A stretch of 64,000 nucleotides of DNA from Pseudomonas nitroreducens. GTDB taxonomy: Bacteria > Pseudomonadota > Gammaproteobacteria > Pseudomonadales > Pseudomonadaceae. The notes beneath the pieces are model-generated. The model was given only the letters and a program-made list of their open reading frames with translations, was not told where the DNA came from and did no database searches. Position numbers and translations under genes: made by a program. The DNA is taken from assembly GCF_024170165.1 (NCBI RefSeq), contig NZ_JALJXP010000012.1, forward strand, positions 62,001 through 126,000. Reading direction: 5' to 3'. Shown here one piece after another: positions 1 to 8,278 of the stretch (positions are counted from its first letter, which is position 1; each line of letters opens with the position of its first letter).

Positions 1-191
1 CGCGCCAGCCGGGCGAAGGTGAAGGCCAGGATCACCGCCCCGGTACTCGACACCAGCCAGCCGAACAGGCTGAGGCCGCCGAACGCCGCCAGGCTCGACG
101 GCAGCAGGAATACCCCCGACCCCACCATGTTGCCAACCACCAGCGCGGTGCAGCTCCAGAACCCCATGCTGCCCTTTTTCGCTTCCGCCAT
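1..191 (-). CDS. APC-family amino acid antiporter, LdcB-like (5' part only)
   Basis: Only the first 63 codons are in the window; the gene continues past the left edge. The N-terminus reads MAEAKKGSMGFWSCTALVVG and goes on into NMVGSGVFLLPSS, the first membrane helix and the GSG substrate-binding loop typical of AdiC/PotE/CadB-type amino acid/polyamine antiporters. The ATG is preceded by a good Shine-Dalgarno (TAAGGAG). In P. aeruginosa the ldcA partner ldcB is a lysine/cadaverine antiporter (established knowledge), and the position here, downstream of ldcA on the same strand, suggests the same role. Unlike that operon, a cyclic-di-GMP gene lies in between. Substrate specificity cannot be read from this fragment; an arginine/agmatine or ornithine antiporter is also possible. 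Confidence 0.8.
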   Translation of the reverse strand, partial: MAEAKKGSMGFWSCTALVVGNMVGSGVFLLPSSLAAFGGLSLFGWLVSSTGAVILAFTFARLA

Positions 192-386
192 CTGCGCTCC
201 TTAGAAGCCCGCGATCCGTATTATCGTTTTGGCGCCCTGCTCCTTCGACGAGAAGACGCAGCGCGGCGATCTGTCCTACAGGGTAGACAGCGCCGGGCAA
301 AGGAGGAAACCGTTTTGCAGGGCGAGACCGCCCGTTTCGAGCGATTTCGCCCCGTCTGGTCAATGCCGCTGCAGAAAATCCGTCGT
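192..386. other. Intergenic, upstream of the antiporter gene
   Basis: This 195-nt stretch lies between the minus-strand cyclic-di-GMP gene and the antiporter start. It holds the antiporter Shine-Dalgarno and an AT-rich stretch around 209-226 (GATAATAC on the minus strand) that could be a -10 region, without a clear -35. No terminator hairpin with a T-run was seen after the GGDEF/EAL gene, so read-through into the antiporter is possible. Confidence 0.4.
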
Positions 387-2573
387 TCAGGCGGACCCGA
401 CCTGGCGCGTGCCGATCTCGTAGAGCTGCTCGAACTGCAACGACGGCATCGGCTTGGCGAACAGGTAGCCCTGCCCTTCAGTGCAGCGTTCGGCACGCAG
501 GCGATCACGCTGGGCGGTGGTTTCGATACCCTCGGCGATGGTCTCCAGATCAAAGCTGCGGGCCATGTCGAGGATCGCGCGGATCACCGAGAGGTCCTGC
601 TGGGTCTCCAGCATGCCGATGACGAAGGTGCGATCGATCTTGATGCGGCTCAGCGGGTAGGTCTTGAGCAGGCTGAGGGAGGCATAGCCGGTGCCGAAAT
701 CGTCGAAGGCGATACCGACGCCGTAGGAACGCAGGCTCTGCAAGGTGCTGAGCACCGTGTCGTCGTGGTTGAGCACAATGTTCTCGGTGATCTCCAGCTC
801 CAGCGCCTCCGCCGGCAGGCCGTGCCGTTCCAGCGCTTCCAGTACCTGTGTGACCAGGTTGCCCATGCGGAACTGCGCGCCGAACAGGTTCACCCCCATG
901 CGCAGCTCCGGCGCACCGTTGCGCCGCCAGTAAGCCGCCTGGGCACAGGCCTCATCGAGAATCCACGCCCCGACGATGGCCGCCAGCGGTCCGCCCTCCA
1001 GTGACGGCAGGAAGGCGGCCGGCGACAGCAGGCCGCGCTGCGGATGCTGCCAGCGGATCAGCGCCTCGACCCCGCGCAGGGAGCCATCGCGCAGGCTGAC
1101 CTGGGGCTGGTAGAACAGCAGGAACTCGCCGTTGGCCACGGCGCGATGCAACTCCATGCCGTACAGATGCCGCGCTGCCGCTTCCATCTTCAGCGCCGGA
1201 AGGAACACGAAGGCATGGCTGCGCCCGCTGCTCTTGGCCTTGAACAGAGCAAGGTCGGCGTCGCCCACCAGCTCCAGTGCCTCCTGCGCGTGCAACGGCG
1301 CCAGCGCCACGCCGCAACTGGCAGCGACCCGCACTTCATGCGCGTCGATGACGATGGGCTCGGCGATGCTGGCGATCACCGCCTGGGCGAAGCGCATGGC
1401 ATGCTCGGGGGAAAGCAGGTTCGGCTCGAGGATGGCGAACTCGTCGCCGCCGATGCGCGCCACCGTGGCGCCCGCGGTCGCCAGCCGGTCCAGGCGCTCG
1501 GCGACCTGCCGCAGGATGCCGTCGCCCACCGCGTGGCCGAGGGAGTCGTTGACGTCCTTGAAGCCGTCGAGGTCGATCATCAGCACCGCTGCCGGGCGCG
1601 ACTGCACCAGCACTTCCTCGGTACGCCGGTAGAACTGGCCGCGATTGGCCAGGCCAGTGAGCACGTCGACGCTGGCCAGTTGGCGCAGCGCCTCCTCTTC
1701 CCGATGACGGGCGGTAAGGTCCTTGAGCACGGCTTCGAACTTGAGCTTGCCTTTCTCGGTCCAGCTGAACAGCGTCAGGCCAAGGGACAGCTCGGAGCCA
1801 TCCTTGCGCACGCCGACGATTTCCCCCGGCACGGCCATGCCATCCAGGGACGTGGCGTCACTGGCCCCACTGATCAGCGCGCGGAACCCCGATCGGTTGC
1901 GTTCAGGCAGCAACAGCTCGAAGGACTGGCCGCTGCCCTCGATCAGGTCGTAGCCGAACAGGTTGGCTGCCGCCTCGTTCCAGGCGCCGATCTCGCCCCA
2001 GCAATCGAACCAGACCACCGGCGTTGGCGAGGTGCCGGCGTACTCCTCGAACAGCGGCCGGGTGCGCGACGAGGCCACCTCGATGCGCCGCAGTTCGAGC
2101 CGGTCCGACGCCATGCGCGCCAACTCGACCAGCCTATCGCGGTCCTCACCGGAAAAATCTTCATGGGGCTGGCTGTCGATGATGCACAAGGCGCCCAGCG
2201 CCTGCCCCTCCACCGACAGCAGCGGCACACCCGCGTAGAAGCGCACACCATTGGGCGCGGTCACCAGCGGGTTGTCGTGGAAGCGTTCGTCGCGGCTGGC
2301 GTCGCCCACCACCATCACGCCGTCCTGGGCGATGGCATGGGCGCAGAAAGATACGTCGCGCCCCATGTCGACTTCGCCGATGCCGGTGGCGGCGGCGAAG
2401 AACACATGGTCACTGCCGATCATGTTCACCGCTGCGACCGGCATGCCGAACATGCGCACAGCGATCTGCACCACCGGGTCGAGGCTGGGCAGCAGGCTTT
2501 CGTCGTCGAATCCGTAATCGGAGAGCGCACTCAGGCGCTCGCTCTCGTTCGGCAACGTCACGGGACAGCGCAT
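387..2573 (-). CDS. GAF-PAS-GGDEF-EAL cyclic-di-GMP signalling protein
   Basis: A 728-residue protein. Domains in order: GAF (about 15-160, with the FCAHAI and VPLLSVEGQALGALCIID signatures), PAS (about 170-290), GGDEF (about 295-455) and EAL (about 470-715). The diguanylate cyclase signature GGDEF is intact at 375-379. The phosphodiesterase residues also look intact: EAL within VEALIRW, the N of VNLFGAQF, the ELEITE pair, DDFGTGY, the K of KIDRTF, AEGIET and the Q of GQGYLFAKP. Either or both activities are therefore possible. There is no membrane segment, so it should be a cytosolic sensor. The ATG has a near-perfect AGGAGG Shine-Dalgarno about 8 nt upstream. It sits 106 nt after ldcA on the same strand and before the antiporter. 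I do not recognise a named orthologue. Confidence 0.95.
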   Translation of the reverse strand: MRCPVTLPNESERLSALSDYGFDDESLLPSLDPVVQIAVRMFGMPVAAVNMIGSDHVFFAAATGIGEVDMGRDVSFCAHAIAQDGVMVVGDASRDERFHDNPLVTAPNGVRFYAGVPLLSVEGQALGALCIIDSQPHEDFSGEDRDRLVELARMASDRLELRRIEVASSRTRPLFEEYAGTSPTPVVWFDCWGEIGAWNEAAANLFGYDLIEGSGQSFELLLPERNRSGFRALISGASDATSLDGMAVPGEIVGVRKDGSELSLGLTLFSWTEKGKLKFEAVLKDLTARHREEEALRQLASVDVLTGLANRGQFYRRTEEVLVQSRPAAVLMIDLDGFKDVNDSLGHAVGDGILRQVAERLDRLATAGATVARIGGDEFAILEPNLLSPEHAMRFAQAVIASIAEPIVIDAHEVRVAASCGVALAPLHAQEALELVGDADLALFKAKSSGRSHAFVFLPALKMEAAARHLYGMELHRAVANGEFLLFYQPQVSLRDGSLRGVEALIRWQHPQRGLLSPAAFLPSLEGGPLAAIVGAWILDEACAQAAYWRRNGAPELRMGVNLFGAQFRMGNLVTQVLEALERHGLPAEALELEITENIVLNHDDTVLSTLQSLRSYGVGIAFDDFGTGYASLSLLKTYPLSRIKIDRTFVIGMLETQQDLSVIRAILDMARSFDLETIAEGIETTAQRDRLRAERCTEGQGYLFAKPMPSLQFEQLYEIGTRQVGSA

Positions 2574-2643
2574 GGGGGAAACCTCCTTTTTTCCTCAATT
2601 TCTCCCTTTACCGATGCGCACAAGGATAGTTCCACTTTTCATA

Positions 2644-2661
2644 CAGTGATGTATGTCACTG
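2644..2661. promoter_or_regulatory. Inverted repeat, possible operator
   Basis: CAGTGA and TCACTG (perfect 6-bp arms) flank the 6-nt spacer TGTATG, 71 nt upstream of the GGDEF/EAL start codon and 18 nt after the ldcA stop. The symmetry and location fit a dimeric regulator site for the downstream gene. There is no T-run, so it is not a good intrinsic terminator. Confidence 0.3.
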
Positions 2662-2679
2662 CTGTCAGGAGCCGGACGG

Positions 2680-4932
2680 TCACTTGCAGCATTCCACGGT
2701 GTAGCGCCGCTCGCCGTCTACTTCGCGCACTTGCAGCCCATGGACGTCCGAGTCGAAGCCGGGGAAGTTGCGCTCGAAACTCTGGGCGAAGGCCAGGTAA
2801 TCGAGTATGGAACGGGTGGATTCAGTGAACCGCTCCCCCGGCATGATCAGCGGGATGCCTGGCGGATATGGCACCAGCATCACCGCGGCGATGCGCCCTT
2901 CCAACCGATCGATAGGCACCGCCTCGACTTCGCCGCGCACCAGCTGCGCATAGGCATCCGCCGGGCGCATGGCGATTTCCGGGAGCACGGTGTACATGCG
3001 CTTCATCGCCTTGGCCGTGGCGTGGTCGCGGTAGCAGCGGTGCAGCTCGTCACACAGGTCGCGCAGGCCCATGCCCGCATAACGCGCCCCGCCCGCCTGG
3101 GCAACGCTGGGCAGCGCATCCGCCAGCGGCTGGTTGGCGTCGTAGCTGCGCTTGAACTCCAGCAGTTCGGTGACCAGGGTGCTCCACTTGCCCTTGGTCA
3201 CGCCCATGGAGAACAGCACGAGGAAGGAGTACAGCCCGGTCTTCTCCACCACCAGCCCGCGCTCCCAGAGGAAGCGGCTGACCACCGCGGCGGGAATCCC
3301 ACGGGAGTCCAGGCGCCCGCCGGCGGTGAGCCCCGGCGTGGCCAGGGTGACCTTGATCGGGTCGAGCAGCACGTAGTCTTCCACCGCGTCGCCGAAGCCG
3401 TGCCAGTCGGCGTTGGGTTCCAGCACCCAGTCGCCGGTCTTCACCTCGTCGGTGCCCTCCACGCCCGGCGGCTGCCAGACGCAAAACCACCAGTCGTCCT
3501 CCGCGAGGTTCTGCTGCACGTTGGCCAGGGCGCGGCGGAAGCTCAGGGCTTCGTCGAAGGTCTCCTGGATCAGCGAACGTCCTGCCGGGCCTTCCATCAT
3601 CGCCGAGGCCACGTCCAGCGAGGCGATGATGCCGTACTGCGGCGAGGTGGAGATGTGCATCATGAAGGCTTCGTTGAAGCGCGCCTGCTCGAAGCGCCGT
3701 ACGCCGGCATCCTGCACGTGGATCATCGAGGCCTGGCTGAAGGCGGCGAGCATCTTGTGCGTGGAGTGGGTGGTGAACACCAGCGGGCCGCTGTCATCGC
3801 GGCTGGTGCCCATGCCATAGCGTCCGGCGTAGAACTCGTGGAAAGCCGCGTAGGCGTACCAGGCTTCGTCGAAATGCAGCACCTCGACGCTGTCGCCCAG
3901 GGCCTGCTTGATCATCTGCGCGTTGTAGCAGAGGCCGTCGTAGGTGGAGTTGGTCACCACCGCCAGCCGCACCCTGGGCTCCCGGCCGCGAGCCAGCGGG
4001 CTGGCCTCGATCTTCGCAGCGATGGATTCGCGGCTGAATTCCGCCAGCGGGATCGGCCCGATGATGCCCAGCTCGTTGCGCTCAGGCGTCAGGTACAGCG
4101 GGATCGCGCCGGTCATGATGATCGCGTGGAGGATCGACTTGTGGCAGTTGCGGTCCACCAGTACCAGATCATCGCGACAGACCATGGAGTGCCAGACGAT
4201 CTTGTTTGCCGTGGAGGTGCCGTTGATCACGAAGTAGGTGTGGTCGGCGCCGAAATTGCGCGCTGCGCGGGCTTCGGCCTCGGCCAGCGGACCGGTGTGA
4301 TCGAGCAGCGAGCCCAGCTCGGGGACCGAAACGGAGAGGTCCGAGCGCAGGGTGTTTTCCCCGAAGAACTGATGGAACGCCTGCCCCACCGGGCTCTTGC
4401 GATAGGCCACGCCACCGCCGTGACCGGGCGTGTGCCAGGAGTAGTTGGACTGCGCGGTGTGCTCCACCAGCGCGCGGAAGAACGGCGGCAACAGGCCTTC
4501 CAGGTACTTGCGCGCAGCGCGACTGACCTGGCGGGCGAGAAAGGGCACGGTGTCTTCGAACAGGTAGAGGATGCCGCGCAGCTGGTGCAGGTCGGCCATG
4601 GACTCGGCCGGCGCGTTCTCGATGGTCATCTGCTCGCCGAGGGCGAAGATCGGCAGTTGCGGTGCGCGCACCCGCGCCATGCGAATCAGCTCCACCACGT
4701 CCTGCAGCAGGCGCTGGTTCTCCCCCGCCCCCTCGGCGGCCACCAGGATGCAGGCGAGACCATGGTGGGTCGAGGCGACGATGCGCCCCTCGGCGGAACT
4801 GGCGGTGGAAAGGATGCTGAAGCCGTCCTGCTCCAGTTCCCGCGCGATATCCCGCACCCGGTCGCCGGCCACGGTATCGGCCTTGATGTCGCGGTGAACG
4901 ATGAGGATGGGGAATTTCAGATCTTTGTACAT
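2680..4932 (-). CDS. ldcA: Lysine decarboxylase
   Basis: This is a PLP-dependent fold-III decarboxylase of the Orn/Lys/Arg family that converts lysine to cadaverine and CO2. At 750 residues it matches the P. aeruginosa enzyme closely in length and sequence. It has an N-terminal wing domain (about 1-130), then the aminotransferase-like core with the PLP-lysine motif STHKMLAAFSQ, the FDEAWYAYA aspartate segment and the SNYSWHTPGHGGG glycine loop, and a C-terminal domain. I chose the ATG at 4932 (MYKDLKFPILIVHRD) rather than the upstream in-frame ATG at 5115. It is the known start of the family, and AGGGGGTCAC lies just upstream. In P. aeruginosa the ldcAB operon is ArgR-activated; I could not find a convincing ArgR site by eye. 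Confidence 0.97.
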   Translation of the reverse strand: MYKDLKFPILIVHRDIKADTVAGDRVRDIARELEQDGFSILSTASSAEGRIVASTHHGLACILVAAEGAGENQRLLQDVVELIRMARVRAPQLPIFALGEQMTIENAPAESMADLHQLRGILYLFEDTVPFLARQVSRAARKYLEGLLPPFFRALVEHTAQSNYSWHTPGHGGGVAYRKSPVGQAFHQFFGENTLRSDLSVSVPELGSLLDHTGPLAEAEARAARNFGADHTYFVINGTSTANKIVWHSMVCRDDLVLVDRNCHKSILHAIIMTGAIPLYLTPERNELGIIGPIPLAEFSRESIAAKIEASPLARGREPRVRLAVVTNSTYDGLCYNAQMIKQALGDSVEVLHFDEAWYAYAAFHEFYAGRYGMGTSRDDSGPLVFTTHSTHKMLAAFSQASMIHVQDAGVRRFEQARFNEAFMMHISTSPQYGIIASLDVASAMMEGPAGRSLIQETFDEALSFRRALANVQQNLAEDDWWFCVWQPPGVEGTDEVKTGDWVLEPNADWHGFGDAVEDYVLLDPIKVTLATPGLTAGGRLDSRGIPAAVVSRFLWERGLVVEKTGLYSFLVLFSMGVTKGKWSTLVTELLEFKRSYDANQPLADALPSVAQAGGARYAGMGLRDLCDELHRCYRDHATAKAMKRMYTVLPEIAMRPADAYAQLVRGEVEAVPIDRLEGRIAAVMLVPYPPGIPLIMPGERFTESTRSILDYLAFAQSFERNFPGFDSDVHGLQVREVDGERRYTVECCK

Positions 4933-5206
4933 TGTGACCCCCTGAATGACGTACGACTGGCGTCGATCCCTTTCAGAGTATGGACTCACGGAATGTAGGG
5001 GAATGCGCTCGGCTGACGGCTGTAATAAAACGTCGCGTGGGTGACAGGTGCGCTCACCTTGAGCGTTTTGCTCTGGCTCTGCCTCTAAAAGATTTCCAGA
5101 GAAATGCCAGCGCACTCCAGACTGCCCCGTTCAGGAGGCCTCGTTGAATTGGAGTTTCAGGGGTTGAGCGACAGGGATGTCGCGAGAGCCACGGAGCAAA
5201 AGAAAG
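4933..5206. other. Intergenic region upstream of ldcA
   Basis: This 274-nt stretch lies between the ldcA start and the REP/terminator cluster after dnaQ. It should contain the ldcA promoter and control sites. I see no -35/-10 pair I would defend and no clear two-half-site ArgR operator (TGTCGC-N8-AA repeated); the nearest resemblance is around 5019-5046. No coding gene is supported here. Confidence 0.35.
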
Positions 5207-5249
5207 CGCCGGCCTTGCCGGCGGGTCGCGGGCATGGCCCGCTCCTACA
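5207..5249. repeat. REP-type palindromic element
   Basis: A hairpin CGCCGGC-CTT-GCCGGCG (5207-5223) is followed by TCGCGGGCATGGCCCGCTCC and TACA, the sequence of a common Pseudomonas extragenic palindrome (GTAGGAGCGGGC...GCCCGCGA read on the minus strand). It lies between ldcA and the dnaQ terminator. Two related sequences occur in this window, near 36087 and at 44804-44881. Confidence 0.65.
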
Positions 5250-5263
5250 CTGGACGCAGAAAT

Positions 5264-5293
5264 GAAAAAGGCCCCTGTTCAGGGGCCTTTTTC
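5264..5293 (-). terminator. Terminator after dnaQ
   Basis: GAAAAAGGCCCCTG and CAGGGGCCTTTTTC form perfect 14-bp arms around a TT loop, beginning 15 nt beyond the dnaQ stop. The hairpin has T-runs in both directions, so it would also stop transcription entering from the left. Confidence 0.85.
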
Positions 5294-5308
5294 AGACAGC
5301 GCGACGGA

Positions 5309-6046
5309 TCACTCCTTCGGCGCCTCCATCTGTGCCCAAAGCGACGGACCACCCGCAGACTTCTCGATCACTGCCAGACGTGCCACATGCGCCTCGATCT
5401 CCGCATCGCTGGCGCGGATCACCCGCGTCAACCCACGCTCCGCCGCCAGGCGACGGATCGCCGAGGCCGTGGCACGGCCGCTGCCGTCCCCTTCTGCACC
5501 GTTGCCAGCCAGCGACAGGCTGGTCTGGCCACCGGTCATCGCCAGGTAGACGTCGGCGAGAATCTCGGCGTCGAGCAGTGCGCCGTGCAGATCACGGCCG
5601 GAGTTGTCGACGCCATAGCGCTTGCACAGCGCATCGAGGTTGTTGCGCTGGCCCGGGTGACGCTCGCGGGCCATCAGCAGGGTGTCGAGGATGCCGCAAT
5701 AGTCGGCAACGTCGGCGCGCTCGCTCTGCCCCAGCAGGGCGAACTCGTTGTTGATGAAACCAACGTCGAACGCCGCGTTGTGGATGATCAGCTGGGCGCC
5801 CTTGATGAACTCGAAGAAGTCATCCGCCACTTCGCGGAAGCGCGGCATGTCCTTGACGTATTCATTGGTGATGCCGTGGACCGCGATGGCACCTTCGTCG
5901 ATCTCGCGGTCGGGCTGCAGGTAGACGTGGAAGTGCCGACCGGTGAGACGGCGGCCCTCGAGTTCGACGCAACCGATCTCGATGATCCGGTGGCCGTCGG
6001 TGACCGGCATACCGGTCGTTTCGGTGTCGAGTACGACGCTACGCAT
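5309..6046 (-). CDS. dnaQ: DNA polymerase III epsilon subunit (proofreading 3'-5' exonuclease)
   Basis: This is the proofreading subunit of the replicative polymerase core, which binds alpha and the beta clamp. It has 245 residues, the usual length. The DEDDh exonuclease motifs are clear: ExoI DTETTG at 7-12, ExoII HNAAFDVGFINNE, and ExoIII HGALLDAEILADVYL with its catalytic histidine. After the exonuclease domain comes QTSLSL, matching the E. coli clamp-binding QTSMAF, then a charged linker and a C-terminal segment expected to bind alpha. The ATG at 6046 gives MRSVVLDTETTG. The Shine-Dalgarno (AAGAAGG) is a little distant. rnhA starts upstream on the same strand, so the two are probably co-transcribed. 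Confidence 0.97.
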   Translation of the reverse strand: MRSVVLDTETTGMPVTDGHRIIEIGCVELEGRRLTGRHFHVYLQPDREIDEGAIAVHGITNEYVKDMPRFREVADDFFEFIKGAQLIIHNAAFDVGFINNEFALLGQSERADVADYCGILDTLLMARERHPGQRNNLDALCKRYGVDNSGRDLHGALLDAEILADVYLAMTGGQTSLSLAGNGAEGDGSGRATASAIRRLAAERGLTRVIRASDAEIEAHVARLAVIEKSAGGPSLWAQMEAPKE

Positions 6047-6118
6047 TCTGTGTGAAACCTTCTTGCCATTGATGCGCCCGAATGGCTTCGGGCGCCCTTG
6101 ATTCTGAGAGCCGGACGC

Positions 6119-6562
6119 TTAGCGCGGCAGCTCGCTCACGCCACGGTTGGCGAGCATGTCGGCGCGCTCGTTGCCGGGGTGGCCGGTGTGGCCGCGCACC
6201 CAGCGCCACTCGACAGTATGCCGGTTTACCTGCTCATCCAGCGCCTGCCACAGGTCGGCGTTTTTCACCGGTTGCTTGGCGGCGGTCTTCCAGCCGCGCT
6301 TCTTCCAGTTGACCATCCACTCGGTGATGCCCTGCATGACGTACTGCGAGTCAGTGACGATGCGCACCTCGCAATGCCGCTTGAGCGCGGCCAGGGCCAT
6401 GATGGCGGCCATCAGTTCCATGCGGTTGTTGGTGGTTTCGGCCTCGCCGCCCCACAGTTCGCGCTCGGCGCCCTTGTAGAACAGCACGGCACCCCAGCCA
6501 CCCGGTCCCGGGTTGCCCTTGCAGGCGCCGTCGGTGTAGATCTCGACTTTCTCTTCGCTCAT
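6119..6562 (-). CDS. rnhA: Ribonuclease HI
   Basis: This enzyme degrades the RNA strand of RNA-DNA hybrids (R-loops and primers). It has 147 residues, the standard length. Catalytic carboxylates are visible in [13 protein letters not shown] (Asp), [10 protein letters not shown] (Glu), TDSQYV (Asp) and NERAD (Asp), with the catalytic His in [10 protein letters not shown] chose the ATG at 6562 ([12 protein letters not shown]) because longer in-frame versions add sequence unrelated to the family. It lies 72 nt upstream of dnaQ and 11 nt downstream of the methyltransferase-like gene, so the three form a likely minus-strand operon. The rnhA-dnaQ pairing is common in gammaproteobacteria. Confidence 0.96.
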   Translation of the reverse strand: MSEEKVEIYTDGACKGNPGPGGWGAVLFYKGAERELWGGEAETTNNRMELMAAIMALAALKRHCEVRIVTDSQYVMQGITEWMVNWKKRGWKTAAKQPVKNADLWQALDEQVNRHTVEWRWVRGHTGHPGNERADMLANRGVSELPR

Positions 6563-6573
6563 TTGGCTCGCTT

Positions 6574-7332
6574 TCAGGACTCGGAATCGCGGCGGCTGAC
6601 CTTGGCCACCGGCAGCGGCACCAGTTGGCCGCGCGGCTCGCGACGGGGCTGACGCAGGGGCCGCAGACCGACCACCAGCTTGCGCGCCACCAATAGATAG
6701 AAGCCGGCGCCAGAGCCTTGCAGGACGGGGCCCCAGGTCTCCATGCGGGCCAGACGGCCCTGCCATTTCGCCGATGCAAGCGGCGGACGATAACACCCGA
6801 AGCGGCGTTTCTCCAGCGCAAAGCCCAGCAGGTTGAGCCAGTCGCAGACCCGGTTCGGCGCGATGCAACGGGCACGGCGCAAGGCGTCGCGGGCGAAGTA
6901 ATGGCGGATGCCCCAGGCGCTCCAGGGATTCACCCCGACCACCAGCAAGTGCCCGCCCGGTCGCACGCTGCGCGCGGCCTCACGCAGGAGCCGGTGCGGC
7001 GATAGGCAGAAATCCAGGCCATGCTGCAGCAGCACCACGTCAGCGGCATGCTCGCCCAGCGGCCAGGCCGCCTCGTCGCAGGCGATTTCCACACCGGGCA
7101 ACGGTGGCCCGAGGCGCACGCCACGCTGGATATTGCCGACGCTCGCCGGCAACTCCGCATGCGGCCCGTAATGCACCAGATAGCCGCCGAAATAGCGCTC
7201 CAGTTCGTCGATCAGCAGTTGCTGTTCTTCGGCGAGCATCATTCCGCCCACCGGCCCGGACAGCCAGTGGCGGGCCTGGTCGATCAGTTCGAGCCAGTCG
7301 GCATCGGCCTGGGCGAAGGGTTCTTCGATCAT
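6574..7332 (-). CDS. Methyltransferase-like protein (class I fold, Methyltransf_11-type)
   Basis: A 252-residue protein. The segment [20 protein letters not shown] followed by [22 protein letters not shown] matches the latter half of a SAM-dependent methyltransferase domain. The usual glycine-rich SAM loop (DxGxGxG) is not recognisable; the equivalent part reads [20 protein letters not shown]. Binding of SAM is therefore uncertain. I chose the ATG at 7332 ([20 protein letters not shown]), which has AGGGGGG upstream. A much longer in-frame extension would run through gloB and is not credible. It is first in a probable operon with rnhA and dnaQ and diverges from gloB across 87 nt. Substrate unknown. 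Confidence 0.85.
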   Translation of the reverse strand: MIEEPFAQADADWLELIDQARHWLSGPVGGMMLAEEQQLLIDELERYFGGYLVHYGPHAELPASVGNIQRGVRLGPPLPGVEIACDEAAWPLGEHAADVVLLQHGLDFCLSPHRLLREAARSVRPGGHLLVVGVNPWSAWGIRHYFARDALRRARCIAPNRVCDWLNLLGFALEKRRFGCYRPPLASAKWQGRLARMETWGPVLQGSGAGFYLLVARKLVVGLRPLRQPRREPRGQLVPLPVAKVSRRDSES

Positions 7333-7419
7333 CACTACCCCCCTGTGGGACAGCGCGACACAAAAGTGCGTATCCGCACTACTATGCGCCAATGCCCACC
7401 ACTTGGCGACTTTCCACCC

Positions 7420-8199
7420 ATGATACAGATAGATGCTCTGCCCGCCTTTTCCGACAACTACCTCTGGCTGTTGCAGGATGTGACCCGCCGCGAATGCGCG
7501 GTAGTCGATCCAGGTGACGCCGCGCCAGTCGAGCAATGGCTGCAGGCCCATCCCGGCTGGAAGCTGACCGATATCATCATCACCCACCACCATGCCGACC
7601 ATGTCGGTGGCGTCGTTCGCCTCAAGACCGAAACCGGCGCCCGCGTACTCGGCCCGGCCGGAGAAAGGATTCCCGAACGCGATGTGGCGCTGGAGGACGG
7701 CGACCGTGTCACCGTACTCGGCCTGGATTTCGAGGTTATCCACGTGCCCGGTCACACGCTGGGGCACATTTCCTACTTCCATGACGACGCGGAACAGCCG
7801 CTGCTGTTCTGCGGCGACACCCTGTTCGCCGCCGGTTGCGGCCGGTTGTTCGAAGGCACGCCAGCACAGATGCACGCATCGCTGAGCCGACTGGCCGCCC
7901 TGCCCGGCAGCACCGCCGTGTACTGCGCCCACGAGTACACCCTGAGCAATCTGCGCTTCGCCTGCGCGGTGGAGCCGGACAACCCCGAAGTGCTGGCACG
8001 CTTCGAGGAAGTCAGCCGCTGGAGGGAACAAGGGAAGATCAGTCTTCCTTCTTCCATTGCTCTGGAGCGGGCTACGAATCCTTTCCTTCGCGTGTCGGAA
8101 ACATCCGTTAAGAAAGTCGCCGACGAGCGGAGCGGCCAGCAAATCCGCACGCCGGAAGAGGTCTTTGCGACCATTCGCCGCTGGAAGGACCAGTTCTGA
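7420..8199 (+). CDS. gloB: Hydroxyacylglutathione hydrolase (glyoxalase II)
   Basis: It hydrolyses S-lactoylglutathione to D-lactate and glutathione, the second step of methylglyoxal detoxification. It has 259 residues, the usual size. It is a metallo-beta-lactamase fold with the dinuclear metal motif THHHADH, the histidine in PGHTLGH, the bridging aspartate in [13 protein letters not shown] and a further histidine in CAHEYTLSN. The C-terminal helical substrate-binding domain is present. The ATG at 7420 gives [18 protein letters not shown], the family start; upstream in-frame codons would run into the divergent gene. The Shine-Dalgarno is weak. mltD follows after 79 nt with its own promoter. 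Confidence 0.96.
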   Translation: MIQIDALPAFSDNYLWLLQDVTRRECAVVDPGDAAPVEQWLQAHPGWKLTDIIITHHHADHVGGVVRLKTETGARVLGPAGERIPERDVALEDGDRVTVLGLDFEVIHVPGHTLGHISYFHDDAEQPLLFCGDTLFAAGCGRLFEGTPAQMHASLSRLAALPGSTAVYCAHEYTLSNLRFACAVEPDNPEVLARFEEVSRWREQGKISLPSSIALERATNPFLRVSETSVKKVADERSGQQIRTPEEVFATIRRWKDQF

Positions 8200-8213
8200 A
8201 GGCTGGCGAAATC

Positions 8214-8242
8214 TTGACCAGGGCCGGCTCGGTTTCTAGAAT
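8214..8242 (+). promoter_or_regulatory. Sigma-70 promoter for mltD
   Basis: TTGACC (8214-8219), a 17-nt spacer and TAGAAT (8237-8242) closely match the housekeeping consensus. The predicted start point is near 8250, about 29 nt before the mltD ATG. Confidence 0.75.
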
Positions 8243-8278
8243 CGCCGAAATTTTTGCCCCGGACATAGTCATCAGCCA

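Noticed and set aside
2653..4998. 781-residue plus-strand open frame opposite ldcA
   Set aside because: The composition is typical of an antisense frame (His/Arg/Gln-rich) and there is no Shine-Dalgarno. ldcA on the minus strand explains the sequence.
4933..5060. ArgR operator upstream of ldcA
   Set aside because: Regulation by ArgR is known in P. aeruginosa, but I could not align two TGTCGC-N8-AA half-sites. A position-weight-matrix scan would decide.
7333..8142. N-terminal extension of the methyltransferase-like gene through gloB
   Set aside because: The frame is open but antisense to the clear gloB protein. The family-like sequence begins at the ATG at 7332 with a good Shine-Dalgarno.
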